This document shows, piece by piece, positions 33,978 to 43,600 of a stretch of DNA of 50,162 nucleotides (position 1 is its first letter; each line of letters begins with the position of its first letter). The stretch is from an uncultured Microbacteriaceae bacterium. Lineage in GTDB: Bacteria > Actinomycetota > Actinomycetes > Actinomycetales > Microbacteriaceae. Below the pieces are notes generated by a model, which was not told the origin of the DNA, did not search any database, and saw nothing but the letters and a program-made list of their open reading frames with translations. The stretch lies in assembly GCA_937920245.1 (NCBI GenBank), contig CALGUV010000039.1, positions 1 to 50,162 of the forward strand. Reading direction: 5' to 3'. The translations under genes were made by a program, and so were the position numbers.

Positions 33978-35024
33978 TCAAGCGAATACGTCGTTGATAT
34001 AGAAGCCAGAACCAAACAGCCCAGTGGAGCCAAGACCGGTGATATTCACCACTCGCTCAACGGTAATTTCAGCACGAACCACGCGACGCTCGCGAATGTA
34101 GTACTCAGGACGAACAGCAGGAGTGCCGGTCAGCTGGTAGGTATAAGCGAAAGCGGGAGTAGCGGCATTAGCACCACCAGCGGGCATCACGGAGTCGGAT
34201 GCGGACAGGGGGCTATAGAACAGCACCATGGCGTTCTCAGGGAACACGGGCTGCAGTTCGCCAAGATCGTTCAGACGACGTCCTTCAGCCACACGGATTC
34301 CGCGCTCGAGACCGAAGTAGCGAGCCAGCACGTCAACGTCGATCGAGTCGGCGGAGGTGAACTGGATGCGCTCCAGGATCGCAGGGTTGGTCAGCAGACT
34401 ATCGAATACGGCAGTACCGATAACAGCGCCATTAGGGCGAATACCGATCTGGTTTGATACCGCACGCTTCCAGTTCAGAGCGTCAACGATAGGGTTGTTG
34501 GTAGCGGTACCCCAAGGGTTGCCACCATCAGTGATACCAAGAGCGGTAGCGGCCGCGGCATAGGCGGTCCAGTTTGCAAAACCGAGACCCAGGCTGCTAG
34601 CAGTCGAAGGCTCGTAATTGCCAACGGTAGCTACGGCTTCAGCCACAGTCACTTCGTAGCTATTCATCAGACGGGACATCGCGTTGCGAGTCTCGATAGC
34701 ACGGAGGTCAACTTGAGCTGGGCCTTCGCCTGCGTTTTCAATCACTTCTTCGGGAAGTTCCCAAGCGATCACTTCCTGTTGCAGAGCGTAAGCGTCGGTG
34801 TCGAAGCGGCTCTGAACGGCGGGGATGTTGGTGCCGTACGCGCGGCGATAGTCTTGAATAGCGAATGCTTCCTTACCGAAGCGCAGGATCTTACCGGCGC
34901 GGGTGGGGGTGTCAACAACGGGCGCAATGAAGTTTGCGATCGAAGTCTCGGGAAGCATGAAACCCTGAGCCAGGGTTGTAAGGATGGGATCGACACCGCC
35001 GTAGGTGTCTCTTAGATTCATCAT
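33978..35024 (-). CDS. Major capsid protein
   Basis: A 348-aa protein with the HK97-fold-like pattern seen in phage Mu-type capsids (DUF2184/gpE type): SIANFIAPVVDTPTRAGKIL, EAFAIQDYRRAYGTNIPAVQ, RAIETRNAMSRLMNSYEV, ISAVRPEYYIRERRV-like ending. A strong site GAAGGAG lies 11 nt upstream of the ATG, matching high expression. A second ATG is adjacent at 35021. It follows the decoration gene and precedes the tail tube gene, in a head gene order of portal, protease, MuF-like, decoration, capsid. Confidence 0.85.
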   Translation of the reverse strand: MMNLRDTYGGVDPILTTLAQGFMLPETSIANFIAPVVDTPTRAGKILRFGKEAFAIQDYRRAYGTNIPAVQSRFDTDAYALQQEVIAWELPEEVIENAGEGPAQVDLRAIETRNAMSRLMNSYEVTVAEAVATVGNYEPSTASSLGLGFANWTAYAAAATALGITDGGNPWGTATNNPIVDALNWKRAVSNQIGIRPNGAVIGTAVFDSLLTNPAILERIQFTSADSIDVDVLARYFGLERGIRVAEGRRLNDLGELQPVFPENAMVLFYSPLSASDSVMPAGGANAATPAFAYTYQLTGTPAVRPEYYIRERRVVRAEITVERVVNITGLGSTGLFGSGFYINDVFA

Positions 35025-35062
35025 GGACTTTAATTCTCCTTCTGCAGAAGGTATGAGGAGGT

Positions 35063-35098
35063 CTTGGGCTTACACCGTGATAGATCACGGAAGCCAAG
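35063..35098 (-). other. Imperfect palindrome upstream of the capsid gene
   Basis: In the transcribed direction: GGCTT, CCGTGA-TCTA-TCACGG, TGT, AAGCC. The inner stem is 6 bp with a four-base loop and an outer 5-bp stem. There is no T-run, so it is more likely an mRNA processing or stability element, or a leaky stop, than a terminator. Confidence 0.5.
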
Positions 35099-35113
35099 AT
35101 TTGGTAATCAGGA

Positions 35114-35557
35114 TCAGAAGCTGACGAGGGCGAACTGTTCGCCGCCAATGTCCAGCACGTCGCGGATGATCGGGGTGGTGCCGTTAACAGTCACGGCGGT
35201 AGAGGTCGCGGTGGCCGCATCAGATGCAAGTCCGCCAGCGATCACTTCCAGAGCGGTTCCGATGTCATTAGCCGCGAGAGTGCCGTCGCCCTCAACCAGA
35301 AGCAGACCGCTTGTAGCGACGCTCAGCATGCGAGTCTCGTCGGTAGCGAATCCGGTCGGAGGAACGTTGTCATTGAGCGTGAATTGCGATACGCCAACTG
35401 AGGCACCGCCATTAGACTGCTCAACAAGCAGAGGGGGGTGGGCGCCCGGTGCTCCTGTTAGTTCAACCACACGGAATTGGTTGACAACAGTGCCTTGAGC
35501 GACTTGGAAAGTTTCGGCGAAGCGGATGTATTGCTTGCCGTAAATGGGTGTAGACAT
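35114..35557 (-). CDS. Capsid decoration/cement protein
   Basis: A 147-aa protein (ETFQVAQGTVVNQFRVVELT, then SLLVEGDGTLAANDIGTALE-like, then IIRDVLDIGGEQFALVSF), rich in small residues and beta strands, matching DUF2190-type capsid-cement proteins. Its place just upstream of the capsid gene agrees. It is probably a trimeric surface protein that stabilises the expanded head. Confidence 0.65.
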   Translation of the reverse strand: MSTPIYGKQYIRFAETFQVAQGTVVNQFRVVELTGAPGAHPPLLVEQSNGGASVGVSQFTLNDNVPPTGFATDETRMLSVATSGLLLVEGDGTLAANDIGTALEVIAGGLASDAATATSTAVTVNGTTPIIRDVLDIGGEQFALVSF

Positions 35558-35585
35558 TTTGTATCTTTGTTAAGTGAAATTTAAT

Positions 35586-35632
35586 CGCTTCGTATTGAAG
35601 CGGCCTTTGTTCTGATTTACCCGTTACGGGTA
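35586..35632 (-). other. Two short hairpins upstream of the decoration gene
   Basis: Transcribed order: TACCCG-TAA-CGGGTA, then CGCTTC-AATAC-GAAGCG about 15 bases later, followed by ATTAAATTT. The second stem with A/T-rich tail could attenuate transcription. A partial junction element (GGGTAAATC) overlaps the first stem. No gene is seen in the 90-base gap. Confidence 0.5.
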
Positions 35633-35647
35633 CGGGCAGTTCCTTTA

Positions 35648-36361
35648 CTATCGAAAATCTAAACGGCACCTGCATCTGTCGAGACATCTACAGCGAGTTC
35701 CAGGCACGGGTAAGGAGCCTATGGGTTGCCAGCCCGCGGCGTCATAGTCAAGACAATCACGGCAGCATCGTTTATCGCGTTTTGCTACCCGCCTCATCTC
35801 GCTAGCGCCTAATTCTTGACTGCGGGTCATTTCACCCGCGTTGTACCAACGATAGGCCGGAGTCACAAGATAGCGATCTAGTCTTGCTCTAACACCGGAC
35901 CAAGTGGCTGGGATTGATTTCCCCGGTTCGGCATTCATGTCATCTTCAGAAATCAATCCAAGGATGTCTTCCTCAATCTCGCTTGCTGTGGCGAAATCTA
36001 CCTTACCGTATTCAATTTTACCCTGGTCGAGCGCTTTTCTGATATCTTCGAAAAATTTCCAAAGATACTGCATTTGGCCCATCGCCTCGGCGTAGGCAGC
36101 ATCAGATAACTTTGACTGTTTACCGCGGCCGAGACGCACAGCGGTGAGTGCGGATATGAGAACATCTTCCGCCGTTGTTCTTTGGAACTCGGCGAAAGTT
36201 ATCTTTCCTGCGGCAAGTTTGCGAGAGAGCTGATTCGCCCTCCCGCTCATCTCGTCCTCTAGTTTCTCGAGAGAGGCCATTGAATCGGCCAGGTCCTCGG
36301 CGCGTTCGATATAGTCGCGTTTGCGCTTAGCTGCCTGACCGATCCAGGTCAGAAGTTCCAT
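35648..36361 (-). CDS. MuF-like head morphogenesis protein
   Basis: A 237-aa protein with helical N-terminal half (LADSMASLEKLEDEMSGRAN) and a C-terminal Cys-rich segment (KRDKRCCRDCLDYDAAGW, then GTRCRCLDRCRCRLDFR) that is typical of SPP1 gp7/Mu gpF minor head proteins, where it resembles the zinc-like CxxC ends. The protein sits at the portal vertex and may go into the host. It follows the protease gene by 4 nt. No toxin domain is fused here, unlike some MuF proteins. Confidence 0.7.
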   Translation of the reverse strand: MELLTWIGQAAKRKRDYIERAEDLADSMASLEKLEDEMSGRANQLSRKLAAGKITFAEFQRTTAEDVLISALTAVRLGRGKQSKLSDAAYAEAMGQMQYLWKFFEDIRKALDQGKIEYGKVDFATASEIEEDILGLISEDDMNAEPGKSIPATWSGVRARLDRYLVTPAYRWYNAGEMTRSQELGASEMRRVAKRDKRCCRDCLDYDAAGWQPIGSLPVPGTRCRCLDRCRCRLDFR

Positions 36362-36365
36362 CGCG

Positions 36366-38411
36366 TCAGGTTGAGAAGAGAACTTGCTTTAGAGCCTCGG
36401 TGTAATCCACGCCCTCCTCCTTGGAGATTTTGAGTGCTCGCTGGTGGGGATCAAGATCCTCCTCACGGACGGCTACATCACCACCCGCCACTTCAGAGTA
36501 GCAAACCTGAGCGGGTAGACTCTCCAAAATAGCCATTAGTGGCGAAGCAGCGGTTTCGCCTTCAGCAAACTCAAGCGTGCCGTACTCAAGACCTTCCAGA
36601 TAATCCACAAGGCTCTCCTGAGATACGACGGCCTCGGTAAGTTTTCCGGCATCGTACAGACCCTCGGTGAATTGCTCAAGGCGCATCCGATTTGTCTGAC
36701 GCTCAGCGTACTCAGCCTGTTCGCGAAGGCGACTATTCGCCGCTTCGAGTTCTTCGAGGCGTGCCATCATAGCCGCGAGAGGATCGGACTCGGAGTGATT
36801 GATCTCCATGACCCGAACCTTACCGCCCTTGATCTGCTTACCGCCGCCCTTCTGTGAACCAAGCGTCATATACTTGTCAGGATAGCCAGCAATCTCCTTA
36901 CCTTTGCCGGTTTTGGTACGGTCGGTGTCTTGAGCTGATGACTTTCCGGTTGTTGCATCCTCGTAGTTCTTCTCCATCTCCCCGCCATCACTTCCCTTAG
37001 CGAAGCGATCCTCCTCCTTGCCAGTCCCCTTCATACCGCGGTCAGTCTCGCCTTCGACCCCGGCTTTACCGAGTTCGCCACGACCTGACTGGTCATTGTA
37101 AGGATCTTGTGTCTTACGGCCCTTTAATCCGTCCTTGCCGCGCTTAGGTTCTGTCGTCTTATTAACATACTTGTTGTTGTCAGTCTCGACATGCTGCTCG
37201 TCATCATCTTCGAGTTCGTCCTCATCAACCTCTTCATAACCGAGATTGATTCCCTTGGATGTGGATCGGGTACGGACAAGACCACCGGGACCACCCTCAG
37301 TCTCCTTAGCTCCTACATCGGAAGCATTCAGGTTATCAGTACCGCGTTTCTTCTTACCAGCCTCGAAGGTGGGTTCGTCGTACTTCTCCTCATCCTCTTC
37401 AACTTGAGGATCAGCAGCGCCAGACTTAGCATTCTTCTTTACCTTGGAAGCCACAGGACCCTCTCCGTCTGCGGTCTCAACCTCACCATGCTCTTCGGAA
37501 TCAGATTCTTCGTAGCTCATTTTCTTATCCTTTGAGCCGCAGGATGCCATGTCCTCAGAATCCTTTTCGCCCATCGCTTCATCTTCCGAGATTCCGCGGG
37601 CTTTAGCCATTTTCTTGGCAGCCATCTTCTTAAGTGGGTCGGGAAGATCTTTGTCAGCCATCTCAGAGGCCATCATCGAATCTTCATCTTCCTCATCATC
37701 GTCATCGCCCTCACGACCCTGCTTACCGCCCATCATTGGCTTTTTCTTGGTTTTAGCCATCATGCCCATGTGGGACATTTTACCTTCGCCGAATAGAGCT
37801 TCTTCGGCTTGTTCGTCTTGTGGAGCTTCGATTTGCTCAGGCTCTTTACGAGCGTTTTCTTCAATCATTTGAGTGCGTGCCTCGTCGAGTTTTTCTTTAA
37901 GGAGCTCAAGCGGACCGAGGTCACGCTTGAGGGTTGGACCAAGTTCCTTATCGAATACTTGATCTGGTGACAGAGCTACAGCGAAGTCAAGAACTCCGTC
38001 GGTAGACTCTTCATATGCGAAGCCTTTAAGGCCTTTGACAGCCGGCGGTTGAGCGCCTAAAAGGGCTACATGTCGCAAGGACCACTTTCCGGGCTCCGGA
38101 TTGATTTTAGAATCAGGAGAATAGAAAGAGGCACTTACTTTTTTGTAGAGCCCGTTCTGTACATAATCTGAGGCCAATGGGGAGAAGTCGATCTCAGCAA
38201 AAAGTTCATCACCTCTCACTTTCACACCTTTCACCCAGCCCCAGGCTGGAACTTTGTCGTTGTCTTCATGTCCGATGCGGATCGGAGCCTCATGAAGCTC
38301 GGGCTTATACGAATTAGCGATCTCTTTAAGGTCACCCACGGTAAAGTCCCGCGTAACGCCTTGAGCCGATGTTTGTTTTCCGGCCTTGAAGATGTGAACT
38401 TCTTTAATCAT
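36366..38411 (-). CDS. Prohead protease fused to acidic scaffold
   Basis: A 681-aa protein. Residues 1-150 match Mu gpI-like proteases: RIGHEDNDKVPAWGWVKGVK, then FAEIDFSPLASDYVQNGLYK, then KVSASFYSP with the likely catalytic Ser and RHVALLGAQPPAVKG. Residues 200-520 are extremely charged and low in complexity, with DDDDEEDEDS and many Gly/Lys/Glu repeats such as KRGKDGLKG. Residues 555-590 are a predicted coiled coil (LAAMMARLEELEAANSRLRE) typical of scaffolds. The C-terminus is compact. It matures the prohead by self-cleavage and capsid processing. Confidence 0.78.
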   Translation of the reverse strand: MIKEVHIFKAGKQTSAQGVTRDFTVGDLKEIANSYKPELHEAPIRIGHEDNDKVPAWGWVKGVKVRGDELFAEIDFSPLASDYVQNGLYKKVSASFYSPDSKINPEPGKWSLRHVALLGAQPPAVKGLKGFAYEESTDGVLDFAVALSPDQVFDKELGPTLKRDLGPLELLKEKLDEARTQMIEENARKEPEQIEAPQDEQAEEALFGEGKMSHMGMMAKTKKKPMMGGKQGREGDDDDEEDEDSMMASEMADKDLPDPLKKMAAKKMAKARGISEDEAMGEKDSEDMASCGSKDKKMSYEESDSEEHGEVETADGEGPVASKVKKNAKSGAADPQVEEDEEKYDEPTFEAGKKKRGTDNLNASDVGAKETEGGPGGLVRTRSTSKGINLGYEEVDEDELEDDDEQHVETDNNKYVNKTTEPKRGKDGLKGRKTQDPYNDQSGRGELGKAGVEGETDRGMKGTGKEEDRFAKGSDGGEMEKNYEDATTGKSSAQDTDRTKTGKGKEIAGYPDKYMTLGSQKGGGKQIKGGKVRVMEINHSESDPLAAMMARLEELEAANSRLREQAEYAERQTNRMRLEQFTEGLYDAGKLTEAVVSQESLVDYLEGLEYGTLEFAEGETAASPLMAILESLPAQVCYSEVAGGDVAVREEDLDPHQRALKISKEEGVDYTEALKQVLFST

Positions 38412-38438
38412 CTACTTTAGCAAGGGTGACCCCATAAC

Positions 38439-38449
38439 GTTTTTACCCC
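38439..38449 (-). promoter_or_regulatory. Junction element copy 7 (GGGGTAAAAAC)
   Basis: It lies 14 nt after the portal stop codon and 27 nt before the protease/scaffold ATG. It is the longest exact match with copy 5. Confidence 0.45.
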
Positions 38450-38463
38450 GGTCGCGTGATTAT

Positions 38464-39951
38464 TCACTTGGTTTCAATCTCGGCGATTAACTTATTCAGC
38501 TCATCATCTTCTGACTCGTCAGATTCCGGCGCGGTTTCTAAATCGGAGAGCAACTCGTCCAGCACCTCATCATCCTCACTCTCTTCTTCTGGAGGTTCTG
38601 TCTCTAGCTCAGCCTCTAATTTGGAGATTTCCTCATCGAGAGCCGAATCACTCTGCTCTTCTTCCGGCGCGGTTTCAGTCTCTGAAGGTAGCATCACTTC
38701 TTCTTCTGCCGCGACCGCGTCCTCCTTCTCCTCTAATTCAACCTTATATGTCGTTTTGATCCATTCTTTGGTGGGGCGATATCCAACTTGCGAGATGAGT
38801 ATGCTGACATCACCCATGGTAAGCTTACTTCCTTCATCTATTTTGAAGTCCCGACGGACCTTAGGCGCGACGACGTTCGTACCAAAGTTTAAGTCAACAA
38901 TCCAGCGTACGAGAGTCTCGTTAAGAGTTTCGCAGAGCAGCTCACCGAGCTCCTTTGCTCGAACCTCCCGCACCTGAAGTGCGACTTCAGACGAAGCCCG
39001 TGATCCCGCCTCCGCATTGCCGGTCTCATCCTCACCTGAGACCAACATGTTAATCTCTTTGACGAGAGACTCTCGCAGCTGCGTGAAGGTATCTGGCGAT
39101 CCCTGGGGATTGATAAACTCGAGATCGTATCCCTCTGGAAGGATGAGTGCGGTCTCCTGCGAAAGGTTTACGAGGTGATTGTAAAGTGCGTCAATCTCCT
39201 GAGTTGTCGCCGCTAATGGAGCCTTAGCTACAGCGGTAGGATTTGCGTAGCGATCGCTGTATAGGAGCTGAGATTCGAGAGCCCGCCGCTTGAACTTAAC
39301 GATCGGATAGAGAGTGCGACCAAGACCGCAGCCGTACGGGTCGCCGTTCGACTGGGTCCAGTAACGGAAGACGATAAACTTCCGCGCGGGAAGATCCTCC
39401 CCGACAAGGGTATTCGCATACGTCACCATCTTCATCGAGAAGCCCATGTCGGCCTTCTCGTCCACAGCGAAGAGAAAGCGACGAGGATCTCTCGGTCGTA
39501 CGTCATAGGCTTTTACGCCCGCAGCTGAGCGCCTCCACATGACCTCACCGACGGAGAATCCAACGATGTACGCTTCAAGCATACCTCGAAAGATTTCATC
39601 CATCGGCAGGTCTTTTAGTTCTTCCTCAACGAATTCCTTAACCGCGATATCACCGGGAAGGTCACTCGCCGAATCGACAACCAGATCCCGAGAAGTGATC
39701 TCCTGAAGGACCTTCATCCATGCCGACTGAACGTTCGGATCGAAAAGAAGGCGCTGATATACGATTAGCGCCGAGATACCTCCTTTCTGAATCAGAAGGT
39801 CATCATTCGGTCTAACAACAAGATTTGTTGGTGACTGATCGTTAAAAAGCCCGGGATAATACCCGTAAATCGTCTGACGGGCGTAAGGGTTTGTGCTGTA
39901 CTGCGCAATATCCCCTTTCGGGATCGGTGGAATATCGAAACGTTTTGCCAC
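38464..39951 (-). CDS. Portal protein (Mu gp29/DUF935-like)
   Basis: A 495-aa protein. Its first 400 residues follow the DUF935/gp29 pattern: GGISALIVYQRLLFDPNVQS, then EAYIVGFSVGEVMWRRSAAG, then YWTQSNGDPYGCGLGRTLYP, then SRASSEVALQVREVRAKELG. The last 95 residues are acidic and Ser/Glu-rich, probably disordered. The dodecameric portal is the docking site of terminase and tail. It overlaps none of its neighbours; the next gene starts 52 nt downstream. Confidence 0.85.
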   Translation of the reverse strand: MAKRFDIPPIPKGDIAQYSTNPYARQTIYGYYPGLFNDQSPTNLVVRPNDDLLIQKGGISALIVYQRLLFDPNVQSAWMKVLQEITSRDLVVDSASDLPGDIAVKEFVEEELKDLPMDEIFRGMLEAYIVGFSVGEVMWRRSAAGVKAYDVRPRDPRRFLFAVDEKADMGFSMKMVTYANTLVGEDLPARKFIVFRYWTQSNGDPYGCGLGRTLYPIVKFKRRALESQLLYSDRYANPTAVAKAPLAATTQEIDALYNHLVNLSQETALILPEGYDLEFINPQGSPDTFTQLRESLVKEINMLVSGEDETGNAEAGSRASSEVALQVREVRAKELGELLCETLNETLVRWIVDLNFGTNVVAPKVRRDFKIDEGSKLTMGDVSILISQVGYRPTKEWIKTTYKVELEEKEDAVAAEEEVMLPSETETAPEEEQSDSALDEEISKLEAELETEPPEEESEDDEVLDELLSDLETAPESDESEDDELNKLIAEIETK

Positions 39952-39953
39952 GA

Positions 39954-40307
39954 TCAGATAACCAGAGAGAGTGTTAACGGCGGCTGGGGTGTGCCATTAA
40001 CCGTGTATAGTATATTGATAGCGTAAAGACCGTTATCACCGCCGGTCCAACTTCCGCGAACGGACAGGTCTGAAACCCCGCCGACTTGTTCTAAAATCGC
40101 TTCTGAGATTCTTGAATCGATAGCAGCTGGATTCATGGTCTCAAATGTGTCGTCTGGTAGACCGTACTCCGCCCGCATGACTCTTTCAAACGGTCTCGTC
40201 TCTAGCACGGAAATAATTTGCTGCTCAACGATATTTATGTCCTCTGTGAGCATCAGACGACCGTTCTCAACCTGAAGCGGGTATGTAAGCCCGCGGATAT
40301 CAGCCAT
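39954..40307 (-). CDS. gp25-like baseplate wedge protein
   Basis: A 117-aa protein of the T4 gp25/P2 gpW lysozyme-like family: LMLTEDINIVEQQIISVLET, RPFERVMRAEYGLPDD, and ISEAILEQVGG, which is the canonical order. It is a baseplate wedge part. It overlaps the ribbon-helix-helix gene by one base and precedes the portal gene. Confidence 0.85.
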   Translation of the reverse strand: MADIRGLTYPLQVENGRLMLTEDINIVEQQIISVLETRPFERVMRAEYGLPDDTFETMNPAAIDSRISEAILEQVGGVSDLSVRGSWTGGDNGLYAINILYTVNGTPQPPLTLSLVI

Positions 40308-40597
40308 TATGAAACGTACCTCCTCACGATTTCAGCATTGATTTTTCGTACGAGAGTCTCCCAGTCTTTTGCCCGGTTAGATCCGAGCCGCGTGGCTTCA
40401 CTTCGTAATTGATCTAAGGGCAGACTCGCGTATAGACTCGGGTCTACCTCATTAAGTTCTCCTGTGGGAGCGTTCAGTCCCAACTCAAGAAGACCGGAGC
40501 AATAAACACTCAGAGAGGTGTTTTGCTCAGCGGCATTCTGCTTGAGAAGGGAATGAAGATCTTCCTCGACGTCGAACGCCAGGCGCTTTTTAGCCAT
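40307..40597 (-). CDS. Ribbon-helix-helix-like protein
   Basis: A 96-aa protein beginning MAKKRLAFDVEEDLHSLLKQ and then AAEQNTSLSVYCSGLLELGL, the Arc/CopG-type beta-helix-helix layout. It has a good ribosome binding site (AAGGAG 7 nt upstream). It lies in the middle of the tail genes, between sheath and gp25, and may act as a DNA-binding autoregulator, although a structural role is not excluded. Confidence 0.6.
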   Translation of the reverse strand: MAKKRLAFDVEEDLHSLLKQNAAEQNTSLSVYCSGLLELGLNAPTGELNEVDPSLYASLPLDQLRSEATRLGSNRAKDWETLVRKINAEIVRRYVS

Positions 40598-40615
40598 GTT
40601 TGATCTCCTTGTTTA

Positions 40616-43600
40616 TCAGAATCCGGACAGACCGGACTGCTCGAGAGCGGCGGGGATACCACCGATTCCCACGCGAACCAAGTCGACTTCGATGCGCTCC
40701 AGTGTTGGGACTGGAACCACGAAGATCTTCACATTCACGTATCCATTTTCGAGAGCACCACCCAAGTTGTTTCGCTCGTCGCAGACCACTTCGAAAGCGT
40801 CTGATGGGCTGGAACCGAAGAGTGCGCCAGGAACATAGAAGTTCTCGTACAGTGTGTTGTACGCGATAGCACGGATCTGGTTGAATGTCACCGCACGACC
40901 GTCAATCACATTGAAGATCTGACCATCGAACGCGGAGCGCATTGTGCCGTAAATCACGTTCAGGATTACGCGGGTGTTCACGAACTGATACAGGGCTTGC
41001 TCAGCATTACCACGGTTGACGCGGGTGCGTGAGCCCCAAACGAACACAGGACCAAAGGTCTCCCCGGTGTCAGGATCGGTGGTGCTATAGCCAGGCAGTT
41101 GACGAAGAGCGTTAAGACCCTGTGGGTTGCTGACTTCTTGCTGTGCATTCGTGATCGCGATCTGGCAACCACGTGCTCCGGCAAGGCTGTATTTAGCACC
41201 AGCGGGTGGCAGTCTGAATCCAGAGGCGGAGTCGCGGTACCTGCGAATGGCGAGGCCAGTGACAAACGGAGTGGGTTGGATGAACACACCCGCATCATTT
41301 CTGATGTACGGAGCATAGTATGCCAGGAATCCCTGGGTCGTGCTGTAGAACTGTGACTCCAGGAAGAGTCTCGCGTGACTGTCGATACCCTTCTCGATAG
41401 TACGAACTTGGGGAATACCGCCGTTATTCACACCGCGCAGAGCCTCATTGATGAGATCGCCTGCGGTCACGGCGTTGAAGTTCCACAGGTTGTTGGGAAC
41501 GTCGGTGGAAGGCTCAAGGAGCTCAACCAGGGTGTAGCCATTGTACAGGGTGGCGTATGACTGGCCCGTCTGCAGAACCGGGTGAATGTAAACGTCCTCG
41601 ATTGAGGTGTTTGCCTGCTCACCAGTACTCAGGGGAACGCAGTAGAAGTTATTTTCTCCAGCGAAGTCTTGAGCGGCGTTCAGCGGGTTGGAGTTGTCGT
41701 CCTCGGTGTACTGGAAGGTGTAAGGATTAGAGATGCTAGTGACCAAGAATTCTACACCAGCGGCGTTGTTCGTACCAGCCGAACTGATGTCGACAGCGGT
41801 ACCAGCAACCGCAAGAGCGGAGGACTCGGCAAGCTGAATGGTGTTAGCATTGACTACGATCACAAAGTAGGATGTGTTAGTAGTCAGTCCAGTCGCGAGA
41901 GTAGCACCGGTCGCAGTGTTAACTGTAACCTCATCCCCGGTCAGATAACCGTGGGTAGTGATAGCAATCTGATCAGACAGCACGGTGATATCACCTGAAG
42001 CGACTTCGTACACGGGAACTCCCTCAGGAGCCTTAGCGTATGATAGACGGATGTCAGTGCTGATATCGTTGGTGTAAGCGACTCCATAAGGGTCATTCAC
42101 GCCGGTTTGAATAGCCACGTTCGCTTCGTCGCGCACGCCAGCCACGGCCAGAGTCACGTCCAGTTGATACTTACGACCGCGCGTGTAGCGAAGTACGCCG
42201 GCGTCACTAAACTGACCGCCATCAACAGCCGTCGACAGTTTCTTGTAGAAACGTGTGGCGGTCGTTGTGGTGATCGAGCCTGTTGGGAAATCAGCGAAAG
42301 CATTCGACGCGAGATCAGAGGCTGAACGGGCGAGTCGGAAGAAGTTACGGTCGACCTGCTGCGCGAAGTACACTGTGGACAGAGTGCTAGTCGTGCCGCG
42401 GAAGATTGTCTCAGTGGCCGTGATAACACTACCATCGAAGTACAGCTTATCAGCGGTCTTCACCGGGTGCTCAGAGGAGAAGATCAGACAATCGCGACCC
42501 GTGGTCAGGACCGACTGGGCTGGGCCGCCGAGGGGGTTTAGGACGGTCGCAGAGTCAGTACCGGCGTCTCCGAGAAGGATCTCAGTGCCGGCGTTGGCGT
42601 TTGCTAATGTCAGGGCGAGTTGAATCGTATTGTCATCGATCTTGATGACGTAGTACTCGGTACCGGATGTCAGGCCCGCGGGAGCGGCAGCACCGTCTGA
42701 AGGCACTAAGTAATAGTTGACTGCGTCACCAGTACTGTAACCGTGACCGACAATCGTGATCTCCTCAACCGTGTCGTCTACGTCAGCCGCGTTAAAATAG
42801 AATAGGCTTAAGCCGCCACTAAAAATCGCGTCTGAGGGATTGGACAACTGACGGACCAGACCTTTATAGTCGTGTTGGGTCGTCGGGGATTGCAGCGTGC
42901 CGGGCAGGTGCAGGGTGTTGAAAGAAACGAGATCTACGCCGCCATTAGCTTCCACCAGGCTGCTGATCTTGCCCTTGATCTCCACCTCGAACTCCCAAGC
43001 GGGGTCAGCGTAGGTGAATACCAGCATCACGCCACCCTGAGGTGTGCCTGCTGTTGTCAGGTTCACGGCCTGATTGATTGAAGCCCGTGAAGTGCTTGTA
43101 GCCAACCGGATCTGATTGGATGCAAGAGAACCGTCCACATCGCTAGCGATCACGAAGAACGAACCGAGAAGAGGTTCGTTGGTGACTCCAGTCGCTACGT
43201 CAGTGTAAAGAGGCGCGGTGGGAAGCGGGATGTTCTCGAACAGAGCCGAACTCACCAGGGTGCCGGAGGGAAGAGCCACAACGGGCCAATCTTCTGACAG
43301 GGTGATAACGTCTGTGCCGGTGTTTACGCCGCTATTAGCGAAAGCTTTCTGGCTATCTTTCATCGCAAGACGGGTGCCGTCAAGCAATGCCACATTGGCG
43401 GAGCCAGCCGCGTTGCCCGCCACGTAATTAGCAGAGCTAAAATTCAGCGGTGATGTGTCAGTCCACTCATAGATAACGTTATCTACGAGATACAGTCCGT
43501 CAGTTTCAAATCCATTGGAAGGATTGGCGGGAACAAACTCGCTATAGATACTGATGTCAGTCACGTCAAACGGACCGCAGTCGACCAGAGCCATCCACTT

